Origin: Oscillospiraceae bacterium
GTDB lineage: Bacteria > Bacillota > Clostridia > Oscillospirales > Ruminococcaceae
NCBI GenBank assembly: GCA_017399625.1
Contig: JAFQBT010000006.1
Location: 1-35,412, forward strand
Direction of reading: 5' to 3'
DNA length: 35,412 bases
This document shows positions 1 through 8,804 of this stretch, in pieces. The translations under genes and the position numbers were made by a program. Below the pieces are notes generated by a model, which saw only the letters and a program-made list of their open reading frames with translations, ran no database searches and was not told where the DNA came from. The first letter of the stretch is position 1. The number at the start of each line of letters is the position of its first letter.

Positions 1-1420
1 CAACGCAAAAGAGGACCTTCGCCTTAAATATCGTTATCTTGACCTTCGCCGCGGCGAAATGCAGAATATCCTTATGATGCGCCACAAAATCGTAAAATCC
101 GCCCGTGACTATTACGATGAAAACGGCTTTATGGAAATCGAAACCCCGGACCTTATCAAATCCACCCCCGAAGGCGCAAGGGACTATCTTGTTCCCTCCC
201 GTGTTCATCCCGGATGCTTCTATGCTCTTCCCCAGAGCCCCCAGCTTTATAAACAGCTCCTTATGATGTCCGGATGCGACAGATATATGCAGATTGCACG
301 CTGCTTCCGTGACGAGGACCTTCGCGCTGACCGTCAGCCCGAATTTACCCAGATCGATATGGAGATGAGCTTTGTTGACGAAAATGACGTTATGACCCTT
401 AACGAAGGCCTTGTAAAACGCGTTTTCAAGGACGTTCTCAACTATGACGTCCCCACTCCTTTTGAAAGACTCACCTATAATGAGGCAATGGCACGTTTTG
501 GTTCCGATAAGCCGGATACCCGTTTCGGTCTTGAAATCTGCGATCTTTCCGACCTTCTCCAGAACTGCGAATTCAAGGTTTTTGCCGGCGCACTTGAAAA
601 AGGTTCCGTCCGCGCAATCAACGCAAAAGGCGCAGCTTCCGTTTTCACCAGAAAAGAAATCGATAAGCTCACCGAGGTTGTAAAACTTTATAAAGCAAAA
701 GGTCTTGCATGGACAAGACTCACCCCCGAAGCGGAAACTTCCAGTTATGAAAAATTCCTTACCGAGGAAGAAAAACTTGCGATCCGCGAAAGACTCGGTG
801 CAGAAACCGGCGACGTTCTCTTCATTGTCGGTGACAACCGCAACGACATCGTCTTTGATGCTCTCGGTGCGCTCCGTCTTGAACTCGGAAAACGCCTTGA
901 CCTTATCCCCAAAGGCACCTATAACTTCCTTTGGGTAACCGATTTCCCGCTTTTCGAGTGGAGCGACGAAGAAAACCGCTGGATGGCAAAACACCATCCC
1001 TTCACCTGCCCCAGATTCGGCGATGAGGATAAACTTATGACCGATCCAGGCGACTGCTATGCAAGAGCATACGATATGGTGCTCAACGGCTGCGAACTGG
1101 GCGGCGGTTCCATCCGTATCAGCGATACCGAGGTTCAGGATAAGATGCTCCAGGCTCTCGGCCTTTCCGAAGAGGTTGCCCAGGCAAGATTCGGCTTCCT
1201 TCTCGATGCTGAAAAATACGGCGTTCCGCCCCACGGCGGAATGGCTTTCGGTCTTGACAGAATGGTCATGCTCATGCTCGACCGTCCTTCCATCCGCGAC
1301 GTTATTGCATTCCCGAAGGTACAGACCGCAAGCGAACTTATGACCCAGTGCCCCACCGAAGTTGACCAGAAAAACCTTGATGAACTTCACATTGCGGTTG
1401 TAAAAAACAGCGAAGAATAA
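1..1420 (+). CDS. aspS: Aspartyl-tRNA synthetase (5' end outside window)
   Basis: Class II aminoacyl-tRNA synthetase that charges tRNA with aspartate in the cytoplasm. The frame is open from base 2, and the first visible residues (RLKYRYLDLRR) belong to the segment just after the anticodon-binding OB fold, so the gene starts upstream and only the catalytic part is present. Class II motif 2 (FRDEDLRADRQPEFTQ) and motif 3 (GMAFGLDRM) are intact, and the bacterial GAD insertion lies between them. The in-frame ATG at 59 is an internal Met, not the start. A hairpin terminator follows at once. I cannot tell from this fragment whether the enzyme is Asp-specific or non-discriminating. Confidence 0.96.
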   Translation, partial: NAKEDLRLKYRYLDLRRGEMQNILMMRHKIVKSARDYYDENGFMEIETPDLIKSTPEGARDYLVPSRVHPGCFYALPQSPQLYKQLLMMSGCDRYMQIARCFRDEDLRADRQPEFTQIDMEMSFVDENDVMTLNEGLVKRVFKDVLNYDVPTPFERLTYNEAMARFGSDKPDTRFGLEICDLSDLLQNCEFKVFAGALEKGSVRAINAKGAASVFTRKEIDKLTEVVKLYKAKGLAWTRLTPEAETSSYEKFLTEEEKLAIRERLGAETGDVLFIVGDNRNDIVFDALGALRLELGKRLDLIPKGTYNFLWVTDFPLFEWSDEENRWMAKHHPFTCPRFGDEDKLMTDPGDCYARAYDMVLNGCELGGGSIRISDTEVQDKMLQALGLSEEVAQARFGFLLDAEKYGVPPHGGMAFGLDRMVMLMLDRPSIRDVIAFPKVQTASELMTQCPTEVDQKNLDELHIAVVKNSEE

Positions 1421-1427
1421 TAAAGAC

Positions 1428-1457
1428 GAGGCGTTTCAGGCACTGAAACGCCTCTTT
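1428..1457 (+). terminator. Terminator after aspS
   Basis: Perfect 12-bp stem, GAGGCGTTTCAG (1428-1439) with CTGAAACGCCTC (1443-1454), 3-nt loop, followed by a short T run. It lies 8 bases past the aspS stop. The U tract is weak, so some read-through into the HAD gene is possible. Confidence 0.75.
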
Positions 1458-1479
1458 CCATAGATTTCGGAGAAATATT

Positions 1480-2142
1480 ATGACAAAATACGTACTTTTT
1501 GACCTTGACGGCACTCTTAACGACCCTTATGAAGGAATCACAAGCTGCATAAAATATGCCCTTGAATCCGTCGGAATTGAAGAAAACGACCCGCAAAAAC
1601 TTCGCAGCTATATCGGTCCGCCCCTTCGCAACACCTTTGCTCTTTATGGATTCAATGAGGAAAAATGCGAGGAACTTGTTAAAAAATACCGTGAAAAATT
1701 CCTTGTGGAAGGAATCCACCAGAATATTCCTTATGAAGGAAGCCGCGAGATGCTCAAAGCTTTGCATGAGCACGGCTGTAAAATCGCTCTTGCTTCCTGC
1801 AAGCCGGAACGAGCATGCAGAATAATTCTTGAAGAAACCGGCGTGCTCAAATATTTCGACGTTGTTTCCGGCGCCACCGAAGACAAGACTCTTGACACAA
1901 AACCGGCAATAATAAAGCTCTCTCTGGAACGTCTTGGCGTCAGCGAAAACGAACTTGAGCACGTATATATGGTCGGCGACAGAGATATGGATATGATCGG
2001 TGCTCATGAAAACGGTGCAGTTGCCGTCGGTGCTCTCTATGGTTACGGGGATGAAGAGGAACTCACCGGAGCAGGGGCAGATTATCTTATAAACAATCCC
2101 CTTGAACTGCTCGATATAGTCCTTGGAAAGGAAGATGAATAA
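1480..2142 (+). CDS. HAD-superfamily phosphatase (phosphoglycolate phosphatase-like)
   Basis: A 220-residue cytoplasmic HAD hydrolase, full length for the Gph/PpaX/YjjG-type subfamily. The nucleophile motif FDLDGTL (Asp8, Asp10) is at the N terminus, the motif II Ser is in LASCKP near residue 109, a Lys follows near residue 140 in the KPAI segment, and the acidic motif IV is GDRDMDM. A helical cap lies between motifs I and II. This architecture indicates a small-molecule phosphatase; the substrate cannot be read from sequence. ATG 1480 is preceded by CGGAGAA. The stop overlaps the next gene's start by one base (TAATG), so the two are probably translated from one transcript. Confidence 0.88.
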   Translation: MTKYVLFDLDGTLNDPYEGITSCIKYALESVGIEENDPQKLRSYIGPPLRNTFALYGFNEEKCEELVKKYREKFLVEGIHQNIPYEGSREMLKALHEHGCKIALASCKPERACRIILEETGVLKYFDVVSGATEDKTLDTKPAIIKLSLERLGVSENELEHVYMVGDRDMDMIGAHENGAVAVGALYGYGDEEELTGAGADYLINNPLELLDIVLGKEDE

Positions 2143-2777
2143 TGGACGCAAACGTTTTGTTCACCGAAGAAAAACGCGCGGAGCGCACAATCGAAAATCT
2201 TCGCGCCAACAGAATGGAAGCTTTTTATGTAAAAACTTCCGCTGAGGCCGTTGAACTTGTTAAAAAGCTCATTCCGGAAGGTTCCGTCTGCCGGGTCGGC
2301 GGTTCAAGAACCCTTCACGAAGCCGGAATAATCGAACTTCTTGAAAACGGAAATTACGATTACCGGGATTCCCATACGGTTCCGGCGGATGAGGTTGAAA
2401 CCGCAAGAAGAGAAGCTTTCTTCGCTGATTTTTTCCTTGCAAGCGCGAATGCAATTACCGAAGACGGCGAAATTTATAACGTTGACGGCGCCGGAACAAG
2501 GGTTGCGCCCATCATCTACGGACCGAAAAACGTTATTCTCGTTGCCGGAACCAACAAAATCGTTTCCGATATCGCCGCCGCGGAGGACAGACTCCGGAAT
2601 CTTGCCGCTCCGGCAAATGCAAAACGCCTTGGCTGCAAAACTCCCTGCGCGGAAACCGGCACCTGCATTAACTGCAAATCCCCCGCAAGAATCTGCTGCA
2701 GCTATACTCTTCTCGGTTATCAGCGGATTCCCGGAAGAATAAAGGTGATTATTGTCGGAGAACATCTTGGATATTGA
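2142..2777 (+). CDS. LUD-domain (LutC/DUF162-like) protein
   Basis: A 211-residue protein of the LUD family, related to LutC and the C-terminal part of LutB of lactate utilisation. The VCRVGGSRTLHEAG segment, the DGEIYNVDGAG segment and the PKNVILVAGTNKI segment match the family's NagB/CoA-transferase-like fold. Near the C terminus are the Cys pairs seen in the stand-alone LUD group (TPC, TGTCINC, ARICC), ending in a VGEHLGY motif. LutA and LutB are not nearby, so a role in lactate oxidation is not supported here; stand-alone members are uncharacterised. It is translationally coupled to the upstream HAD gene. Confidence 0.85.
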   Translation: MDANVLFTEEKRAERTIENLRANRMEAFYVKTSAEAVELVKKLIPEGSVCRVGGSRTLHEAGIIELLENGNYDYRDSHTVPADEVETARREAFFADFFLASANAITEDGEIYNVDGAGTRVAPIIYGPKNVILVAGTNKIVSDIAAAEDRLRNLAAPANAKRLGCKTPCAETGTCINCKSPARICCSYTLLGYQRIPGRIKVIIVGEHLGY

Positions 2778-2815
2778 TTTTTTTCAAAAAAACTCTTTCT
2801 TTTCCATGTGAAGCA

Positions 2816-2824
2816 TGGTATAAT
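2816..2824 (+). promoter_or_regulatory. Extended -10 promoter for lipoprotein gene
   Basis: TGGTATAAT (TG-N-TATAAT) lies 44 nt before the TTG start. The best -35 at 17-nt spacing (TTTCTT, 2796-2801) is poor, which is typical of extended -10 promoters. Confidence 0.55.
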
Positions 2825-2867
2825 GTCATTTGATACTTTTATAACTATATGAAAGGGCGCAATTGCT

Positions 2868-3410
2868 TTGAAAAAAATAATTCTTATTCTTCTTTGTTTC
2901 GTCCTTCTTCTTTCCGGCTGCCAGCAGCTCCAGAAAGCGGAACCTTTTTATTCCGAAACAATGGAAGAAGTAACTTTTGATACTCAGTACGACTATTATT
3001 TCAATGACGAAAGAAGCATCCGCTGCTTCTGGAAGAACGAAAGCAAGGAAAGCCTTTCCTTCCACGACGTTTTTGAGCTCCACGTTCTCGGAAACGACGG
3101 CGAATGGTACGTTCTCACAAAAGGCGACGAGGTTGCTTTCAACACCAATTACAGCCACGGAATCGACCCGGAAAGCGAAACCAGTTCCAGATATGACCTT
3201 TCTCTTTTCACCGATAAGGTCGAAGACGGAAAAACCTATCGCATTTCCACCTATTTCTTTGATGAAGCCGGAAATTATTACCAGGCTTTTGCAGAATTTG
3301 TTTATGATAACCAGCTTGCAGAGCAGGAAATGAAGGAAGTTACCGGCGAATCCTATCGCGAAGACCCGGAATATGCCGGAACTCCCGATATCATCAAAGG
3401 AAAAGAATAA
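2868..3410 (+). CDS. Small lipoprotein of unknown function
   Basis: A 180-residue predicted lipoprotein. A short basic start and hydrophobic segment lead to the lipobox LLSGC, with the lipidated Cys at residue 18, so it is expected on the outer face of the cytoplasmic membrane. The mature part is acidic and rich in aromatic residues, with beta-rich stretches (QYDYYF, YRISTYFF), and resembles a small extracellular immunoglobulin-like or DUF domain I cannot name. The start is TTG 2868, with AAAGGG 10 nt upstream. It has its own extended -10 promoter and a terminator, so it is probably monocistronic. Confidence 0.75.
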   Translation: MKKIILILLCFVLLLSGCQQLQKAEPFYSETMEEVTFDTQYDYYFNDERSIRCFWKNESKESLSFHDVFELHVLGNDGEWYVLTKGDEVAFNTNYSHGIDPESETSSRYDLSLFTDKVEDGKTYRISTYFFDEAGNYYQAFAEFVYDNQLAEQEMKEVTGESYREDPEYAGTPDIIKGKE

Positions 3411-3425
3411 TTTTTCCCAATATTG

Positions 3426-3451
3426 AAAAAAGGCGGTTTTTCCGCCTTTTT
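3426..3451 (+). terminator. Terminator after lipoprotein gene
   Basis: AAAAAAGGCGG (3426-3436) pairs with CCGCCTTTTT (3442-3451) around a 5-T loop, giving a GC-core stem that ends in a U tract. Confidence 0.85.
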
Positions 3452-3482
3452 ATTTTGCAAACCAATTTTTTCGGAGGAAACA

Positions 3483-4850
3483 ATGTCATTTCTGATAAAA
3501 GACAAGAATTTTTATAAGGTTCTGTTTTCCATTGCCCTTCCCATTGCGGCACAGAACTTCATAACCTTCACCGTAAGCCTTGCGGACTCGCTGATGCTTG
3601 GAAAAGTCGGTGAAATCGCCCTTTCCGGTGCAAACCTTGCGAACCAGCTTTTCTTCATACTCATGATAGTGACCTTCGGCGTAACTTCCGCCGCAATGGT
3701 TTTTGCTTCCCAATATTGGGGCAAGGACGACGTTTTTTCCATGAAGCGGGTAATAACAATAATGCTCCGCATTGCGGCCGTTATAAGCGTTATCGCTTCC
3801 GCCCTTGCAATCTGTATTCCGGAAACGGTTATGAACTGGTATTCCGACGACCCTGCCGTCATCGAAGCAGGCGCAAAATATCTCCGGATAATCGGCTGGG
3901 CCTATCCTTTTTATTCCATAACGAACGCAATGGCTTCGGTCCTCCGTTCCGCCCATATTGTAAAAATTTCCATCGTAATCTATCTTTCTTCCCTTATTGT
4001 GAACATTTCCCTCAACTGGGTGCTGATTTTCGGTAACCTCGGTGCACCGGCTCTTGGAATAGAAGGTGCGGCAATTGCAACCGCCGTCGCAAGGGTTGTT
4101 GAGTTCATAATCCTGATAATCTATCTTGCCTTCTTCGAAAAGAAAGTGCATTATACCATAAAGGATTTCTTCGTTCCGGTAAAGGATTACGTAAGCGCCT
4201 TTGTTAAAACCGGCGCTCCTGTAATCCTTAACGAAGCGGTCTGGAGCATCGGAACCTCCGTCCTCTCCATGATAATCGGTCATATCAGCACCGAATTTGT
4301 TTCCGCAAACAGCATTGCGAATATCGTCTGGCAGGCGGTCTGGGTTGTTATTGCCGGAATGGGCAACGCAACCTCCGTTGTTATCGGAAATGCGGTCGGC
4401 AGAGGCGAGGAAAAATCCGTTATCCTCAGCAAGGCAAAGACCATTGTTCTTCTTTCCGCCGCCATGGGCGTTCTTTCCGCCATAACCCTTATCATTATCC
4501 GCGGACCGGTAATCAACTTCTACGAAGTTTCCGAAGCAACAAAAGCTCTTGCTTATGACCTTATCGTTTCCTATGCGATGATAATCGTTCTCCAGGCCAT
4601 GTCCATGCAGTACGTTGTTGGAATTTTCCGCGGCGGCGGCGATACAAAAACCGCAATGCTTGTGGATGTTCTTTTCCTCTGGACCGTTGCGATTCCCCTT
4701 GGCGCATTCACCGGACTTGTTCTCGGATGGGCGCCGCCTCTTGTATATATCATGCTCCGTTCCGATGAACTGCTCAAGAACGTAATCGGATTTTTCCGCC
4801 TTCGGAGCGGAAAATGGATCCGGGATATCACCGTTCATCCCGCAGAATAA
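3483..4850 (+). CDS. MATE-family multidrug/cation antiporter
   Basis: A 455-residue integral membrane protein with about 12 hydrophobic segments, the normal size for MATE (NorM/MepA/DinF-type) exporters. The N-terminal signature (IALPIAAQNF, then SLADSLMLGKVGE) and the second-half repeat (TGAPVILNEAVWSIG) are typical. Family members exchange Na+ or H+ for cationic drugs or metabolites; the substrate here is unknown. The start is ATG 3483, with GGAGGA 5 nt upstream. A longer in-frame TTG at 3423 sits inside the upstream terminator and was rejected. A strong terminator follows. Confidence 0.92.
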   Translation: MSFLIKDKNFYKVLFSIALPIAAQNFITFTVSLADSLMLGKVGEIALSGANLANQLFFILMIVTFGVTSAAMVFASQYWGKDDVFSMKRVITIMLRIAAVISVIASALAICIPETVMNWYSDDPAVIEAGAKYLRIIGWAYPFYSITNAMASVLRSAHIVKISIVIYLSSLIVNISLNWVLIFGNLGAPALGIEGAAIATAVARVVEFIILIIYLAFFEKKVHYTIKDFFVPVKDYVSAFVKTGAPVILNEAVWSIGTSVLSMIIGHISTEFVSANSIANIVWQAVWVVIAGMGNATSVVIGNAVGRGEEKSVILSKAKTIVLLSAAMGVLSAITLIIIRGPVINFYEVSEATKALAYDLIVSYAMIIVLQAMSMQYVVGIFRGGGDTKTAMLVDVLFLWTVAIPLGAFTGLVLGWAPPLVYIMLRSDELLKNVIGFFRLRSGKWIRDITVHPAE

Positions 4851-4856
4851 AATTTC

Positions 4857-4890
4857 AAAAAACCGCTTTTCATCCGGAAAGCGGTTTTTT
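4857..4890 (+). terminator. Terminator after MATE gene
   Basis: A 13-bp stem, AAAAAACCGCTTT (4857-4869) with AAAGCGGTTTTTT (4878-4890), 8-nt loop and terminal T6. Confidence 0.88.
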
Positions 4891-4893
4891 CTA

Positions 4894-4922
4894 TTGAAAA
4901 ATCCGCCGTTTTTTGGCATAAT
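4894..4922 (+). promoter_or_regulatory. Sigma-A type promoter of the comEC operon
   Basis: TTGAAA (4894-4899), 17-nt spacer, CATAAT (4917-4922). It lies directly after the MATE terminator and 26 nt before the comEC GTG start, which makes comEC the first gene of its transcript. Confidence 0.65.
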
Positions 4923-4948
4923 AAAAAGAAAAAAGGAGGTTTTTAAAA

Positions 4949-7081
4949 GTGACTCATTTCTTTTTGATTTTCGGTTCATTGATGCTTTTTTCCGCGCTTT
5001 TTGCCTCCTTTGCGCCGGTGGAATTTTCGGTTGTTCTTGCGGTCTGCCTTTTTATCGGCGGGATCGGTTTTCTTTTTTTCGGGAAGAAATATTATAAAAT
5101 TTCCATCCTTTTCGGGGCGGCGGTGATCGGTCTTTCCCTTATTTCATATCAGTTCATAAGCGAAATTATCCCGGCGAGGTCCCTTGACGGAATGACCGCC
5201 GAAATTTCCGGAACGGTCCGAAAAGTTTCCGCCGCCGGCGGAAATCCGGTTTTCACCGTTGATACGGAAAGCATTGATATTGATGGTGCGCCGCAGAAAA
5301 TAACCGTTCTTCTTTCCGGATGGGACGAAAATTCCGCTTCCGCCTTCGATAAAATCTCCTGCTCCGTAACCTTCCGGGTTTATTCCGATGAAAGCCTCAG
5401 CGATTTTATGACGAACCGCTCCGGCGGAATTTCGGTTTTTGCATACACAAATTCGCCCATGGAAATCACCGGGAAGGAGGATTCCACCTTCCGCTATTTT
5501 ATCCACCGGATCCGGGAGGAGATTTCCTCGGTTATTTATACATATTATATTGACTGGCACGCGTCTTTTACCGAACAGCTTATCCTCGGAACAAGGGGAG
5601 AACTTGAAAGCGGAATTTCGGCATCTTTCCGCAGAAGCGGCATGAGCCACATCCTTGCGATTTCCGGAATGCATCTTGTTGTTATCATCGGAATCCTCCG
5701 CGCCGCGCTTTTTTCCTTCAAAGGCTGGCGCAGAACAAAGCAATGCGTGCTCATGCTTGCCATTGTTCTTTATATGTTCGTTGGCGGACTTGGAATGTCG
5801 GTTCTGCGCGCAGGACTGATGCTCATTTTCCGATATCTTGCAAGGCTTCTTTTTTCCGGAGCAAAGGCTTCCGACAGCCTTGGCATTGCCATTGCAACGG
5901 TTATCGTAATCGATCCTTTCGCCGCCTGCGACGTCGGATTCCTTATGTCCGTATGTTCAAGCCTTGCCCTTTCGTTCTTTGCAACTCCCCTCAGGGATTA
6001 TCTCCTTAGAATTTTGCGTGCCGAGGGCAAGCCTTTTGCAAATTTCTTCATCGAATCCTTCTGCGTAAGCGTTGTTCCTTTTCTTGCGGTTCTGCCGGTT
6101 TCGGCAATGGTTTTCGGTGAAATTTCGCTTGCCGCGCCGGTTTCAAACCTTTTTGCGGGATTTTTTGCGGAATATACCATCATTTTCGGGGTTTTGACCG
6201 TTATTTTCGGCGCGGTGCCCTTCCTTGGTTTTCTTGCGGGAGGAACCGCATTCTGCGGAATGGTCTGCGGAGGTATCCTTCTTAAAATCGCGGAATTTTT
6301 CGCCGGTTTTTCGTTCAGCTATATAAAAATCTCCGGCGACTGGGTATATGTCTGGATTTTCGGAGCGGCGGTGCTCATTCTTCTGCCGATGCTCATTTCC
6401 AGAAGCTTCCGCTATCTCCGGCATTCGGCGCTGATGTGCGTTTTTCTCCTTCTTGCGGGGATTTTTATGAACCACATTTTCTATTCCGGCGTTTCAGAAA
6501 TTGAGATCACTGCCCTTGAGCACGGAACGGCAATTTCGTGCTCAAATGATAAAAACAGCGTACTCATCACGAAAAATCTCGATACCTCCGACCGTTTTGC
6601 CCTTGATTTCAGCGGCGGTTATGATGTTTTCATAAGTTTTTCTGCTCTTTCTTCCGCTGCGGAATTTGAACTTGCGGATTCTTCGGAACCCAAAGCCGCA
6701 TTTTTGAGCACGGAGGATTCCGCAGAAAAATATCCCGGCGGAATGCTTCTTTCTGCCGGCGAAATTTCCATTTCTGAAAGGGATTTTATAAAAATAATCC
6801 CGGATTGCGCCGCAATGATCGAAACAAACGGCGCTACCCTTCTATACATTTTTTCAGAATGTGATATAATGGATATAGAACCGAAGTTCCGCCGTGCGGA
6901 TATCATAATCCTCGAGGGTGTTTCGCCGGAGGATTTTCCTGCTCTCCGTGCCGATTATCTCATTCTCAGGGAATACGGCGGATTTTACAGCGGCGCAGAA
7001 GAAATAATAACCCTCAAAGGCGGCAAAATCGGATTTTTTGCCCATGAAGGAAATCTTAAGAAAGGAAGGTATGCCGGATGA
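4949..7081 (+). CDS. comEC: ComEC/Rec2-family DNA uptake channel with degenerate C-terminal domain
   Basis: A 710-residue ComEC homologue. The family protein forms the membrane channel that passes single-stranded DNA into the cytoplasm during transformation. Visible parts in order are two or three N-terminal membrane helices, a soluble OB-like region (about residues 60-170), the Competence domain with the hallmark GMSHILAISGMH (about 228-240) followed by many helices, and a C-terminal soluble region (about 515-710) in the place of the usual metallo-beta-lactamase domain. The metal-binding motifs expected there (HxHxDH, HHGS) are missing. The GTG start is preceded by AAGGAGGT 8 nt upstream. 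ATGA overlap with holA indicates coupling. Confidence 0.88.
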   Translation: MTHFFLIFGSLMLFSALFASFAPVEFSVVLAVCLFIGGIGFLFFGKKYYKISILFGAAVIGLSLISYQFISEIIPARSLDGMTAEISGTVRKVSAAGGNPVFTVDTESIDIDGAPQKITVLLSGWDENSASAFDKISCSVTFRVYSDESLSDFMTNRSGGISVFAYTNSPMEITGKEDSTFRYFIHRIREEISSVIYTYYIDWHASFTEQLILGTRGELESGISASFRRSGMSHILAISGMHLVVIIGILRAALFSFKGWRRTKQCVLMLAIVLYMFVGGLGMSVLRAGLMLIFRYLARLLFSGAKASDSLGIAIATVIVIDPFAACDVGFLMSVCSSLALSFFATPLRDYLLRILRAEGKPFANFFIESFCVSVVPFLAVLPVSAMVFGEISLAAPVSNLFAGFFAEYTIIFGVLTVIFGAVPFLGFLAGGTAFCGMVCGGILLKIAEFFAGFSFSYIKISGDWVYVWIFGAAVLILLPMLISRSFRYLRHSALMCVFLLLAGIFMNHIFYSGVSEIEITALEHGTAISCSNDKNSVLITKNLDTSDRFALDFSGGYDVFISFSALSSAAEFELADSSEPKAAFLSTEDSAEKYPGGMLLSAGEISISERDFIKIIPDCAAMIETNGATLLYIFSECDIMDIEPKFRRADIIILEGVSPEDFPALRADYLILREYGGFYSGAEEIITLKGGKIGFFAHEGNLKKGRYAG

Positions 7082-8163
7082 TTTTCAAAGATATGGATGA
7101 GGTAAGGCGCCATCTGCGCATCGGCGTGCCTTTTTCATGCTATTTTATCGGAGGCGCCGATGACCAGAGAAAGCGCACCATCCTCAACAAAATCGTTTCC
7201 ATCACCACCGAAGGCGGAACGGGTTTTGATACCCACCGTTTTTCCGGCAACGTTTCCGCGGATACCGTTGCGGATGCCGCTTTTGAAATAACCTTCGGCG
7301 GCGGAAGAAGATGCGTTGTCTGCGAGGATCTTCCCTTCGGAAGCATGGGCGAAAACGAATATAAAAAATTCGAACAGCTTATAACCGAAGTTTCGGAAAT
7401 GGGCGGGACAACCGTTCTTATCTTCGCTTTCTATTCTGTTGAAACGGAACCGAAAAAGGATTCCAAAGCGAAAAACGAAAGCAAAACCGGAAAGAAAAAC
7501 CGCATTGAATCTCTCAAAAAACTCATTGATAAAGTTTCCGGCGGCGTTATAAAATGCGAAACCCCCACAACCGCCGAACTTTGCACCATAATCGAAAAAA
7601 CCTGTGCAAAATATAAATGCAGCATCCACCGGGATCTTTGTTCCTATATGGTGGAGCGATGCGGAAGCGATTCCGCCCTTCTGATGAACGAAGCGCGGAA
7701 GGTTGCGGAATATAAGGGCACCGGAATCATCTCGAAGGCTGACATTGACCTTATGACCTGCGCAACCCCTGACGCAAAGGTTTTTGACCTTTCCGCAAAA
7801 ATTGCCGCAAGGGACAGAACCGGCGCTTTCCTCGTTCTTGAGGAACTTCGCGAAATGGGTGAATCCGCGCCGCTTATCCTGAATATCCTTTCCTCCGCAT
7901 ACGTTGATCTGTTCCGGGCAAAAGCCGCAAGAGCTTCCGGAAAAACAAAAAACGACATTGCGGCGGATTTCCCGAAAAGCTATCCCAAACCCCGCCAGTT
8001 CCTTATTGACAAGGCTCTTACCGCCCAGAGCAGATATTCATCTTCCGCGCTCCTCCAATGCATTGATACCCTTCTGGATGCGGAGCAGAGGATGAAAAGC
8101 ACCGGCGGCGACGCGGATATCATTCTTGATGAAACCGTTGCAAAACTTTTCTCCATAAAATAA
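7078..8163 (+). CDS. holA: DNA polymerase III delta subunit
   Basis: A 361-residue cytoplasmic subunit of the clamp loader; it opens the beta clamp. It matches HolA in size and layout: an N-terminal AAA+-like domain (CYFIGGADDQRKR near residue 21, where the P loop is not conserved in delta), a central lid with a charged Lys-rich insert (about 120-150), and a helical collar domain beginning near ICKADIDLMT-like residues about 220. The family segment CGSDSALLMNEARKVAEY is present. comEC next to holA is a common order in Firmicutes. The ATG overlaps the comEC stop by four bases. Confidence 0.88.
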   Translation: MIFKDMDEVRRHLRIGVPFSCYFIGGADDQRKRTILNKIVSITTEGGTGFDTHRFSGNVSADTVADAAFEITFGGGRRCVVCEDLPFGSMGENEYKKFEQLITEVSEMGGTTVLIFAFYSVETEPKKDSKAKNESKTGKKNRIESLKKLIDKVSGGVIKCETPTTAELCTIIEKTCAKYKCSIHRDLCSYMVERCGSDSALLMNEARKVAEYKGTGIISKADIDLMTCATPDAKVFDLSAKIAARDRTGAFLVLEELREMGESAPLILNILSSAYVDLFRAKAARASGKTKNDIAADFPKSYPKPRQFLIDKALTAQSRYSSSALLQCIDTLLDAEQRMKSTGGDADIILDETVAKLFSIK

Positions 8164-8173
8164 CGGAGGATTC

Positions 8174-8779
8174 ATGGAAAATTCACAAAACCGTATTAAA
8201 ATAAAAGAAACCATCATCGTCGAGGGGAAATATGACAAAATTCGCCTTTCTCCTCTTTTCGATGCAAATATAATCGAACTGGGCGGATTCCGGATTTATA
8301 ACAACAAGGACCGCCTTGCGCTTATCCGGCGCATTGCGGAAAAAAACGGCATCATAATCCTTACGGATTCGGATTCCGCAGGTTTCCGGCTCCGGCATTA
8401 TCTTTCCTCCGCTGTTCCGAAGGAAAGAATCACAAACGTTTTTATTCCGGACGTTTCCGGAAAGGAAAAACGCAAGGCAAAACCCGGAAAGGAAAATCTC
8501 ATCGGGGTCGAGGGAATGAAAACCGAAGTCCTTCTCGATGCCTTCCGGAAAGCGGGAATTTCCGTTGACGGCGGCGGTTCCGAAAGGAAAACGCCCCTTA
8601 CCAAGGCGTATCTTTTTGAACTCGGGCTTTCCGGCAAAGAAAATTCCGCGGAGCTTCGCAGAAAGCTCTGTGAATATTTTTCCCTTCCGAAGATGCTTTC
8701 CGCAAATTCCCTTGCGGAAATTCTTCCGATACTCACCGACGAGGCGGAGCTTCTTTCCGCCATTGAAAAAATAAAGTAA
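8174..8779 (+). CDS. Toprim-domain protein, RNase M5-like
   Basis: A 201-residue protein with an N-terminal Toprim fold. The catalytic Glu is in IVEGKYDK (Glu17) and the metal-binding DxD is in LTDSDSAG (Asp65, Asp67). The remainder matches the C-terminal half of RNase M5, which matures the 5S rRNA ends. Classic RnmV sits beside ksgA; here the neighbour is holA, and the protein belongs to the clostridial group often described only as Toprim/DUF4093, so 5S processing is likely but not proven. The ATG is 10 nt past the holA stop, with CGGAGGA before it. Confidence 0.8.
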   Translation: MENSQNRIKIKETIIVEGKYDKIRLSPLFDANIIELGGFRIYNNKDRLALIRRIAEKNGIIILTDSDSAGFRLRHYLSSAVPKERITNVFIPDVSGKEKRKAKPGKENLIGVEGMKTEVLLDAFRKAGISVDGGGSERKTPLTKAYLFELGLSGKENSAELRRKLCEYFSLPKMLSANSLAEILPILTDEAELLSAIEKIK

Positions 8780-8804
8780 AACCGAAAGGAGGCGCGGCGG
8801 CATT

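Noticed and set aside
3423..3482. Longer N terminus for the MATE gene from TTG 3423
   Set aside because: The extension is the translated terminator hairpin; GGAGGA stands just before ATG 3483.
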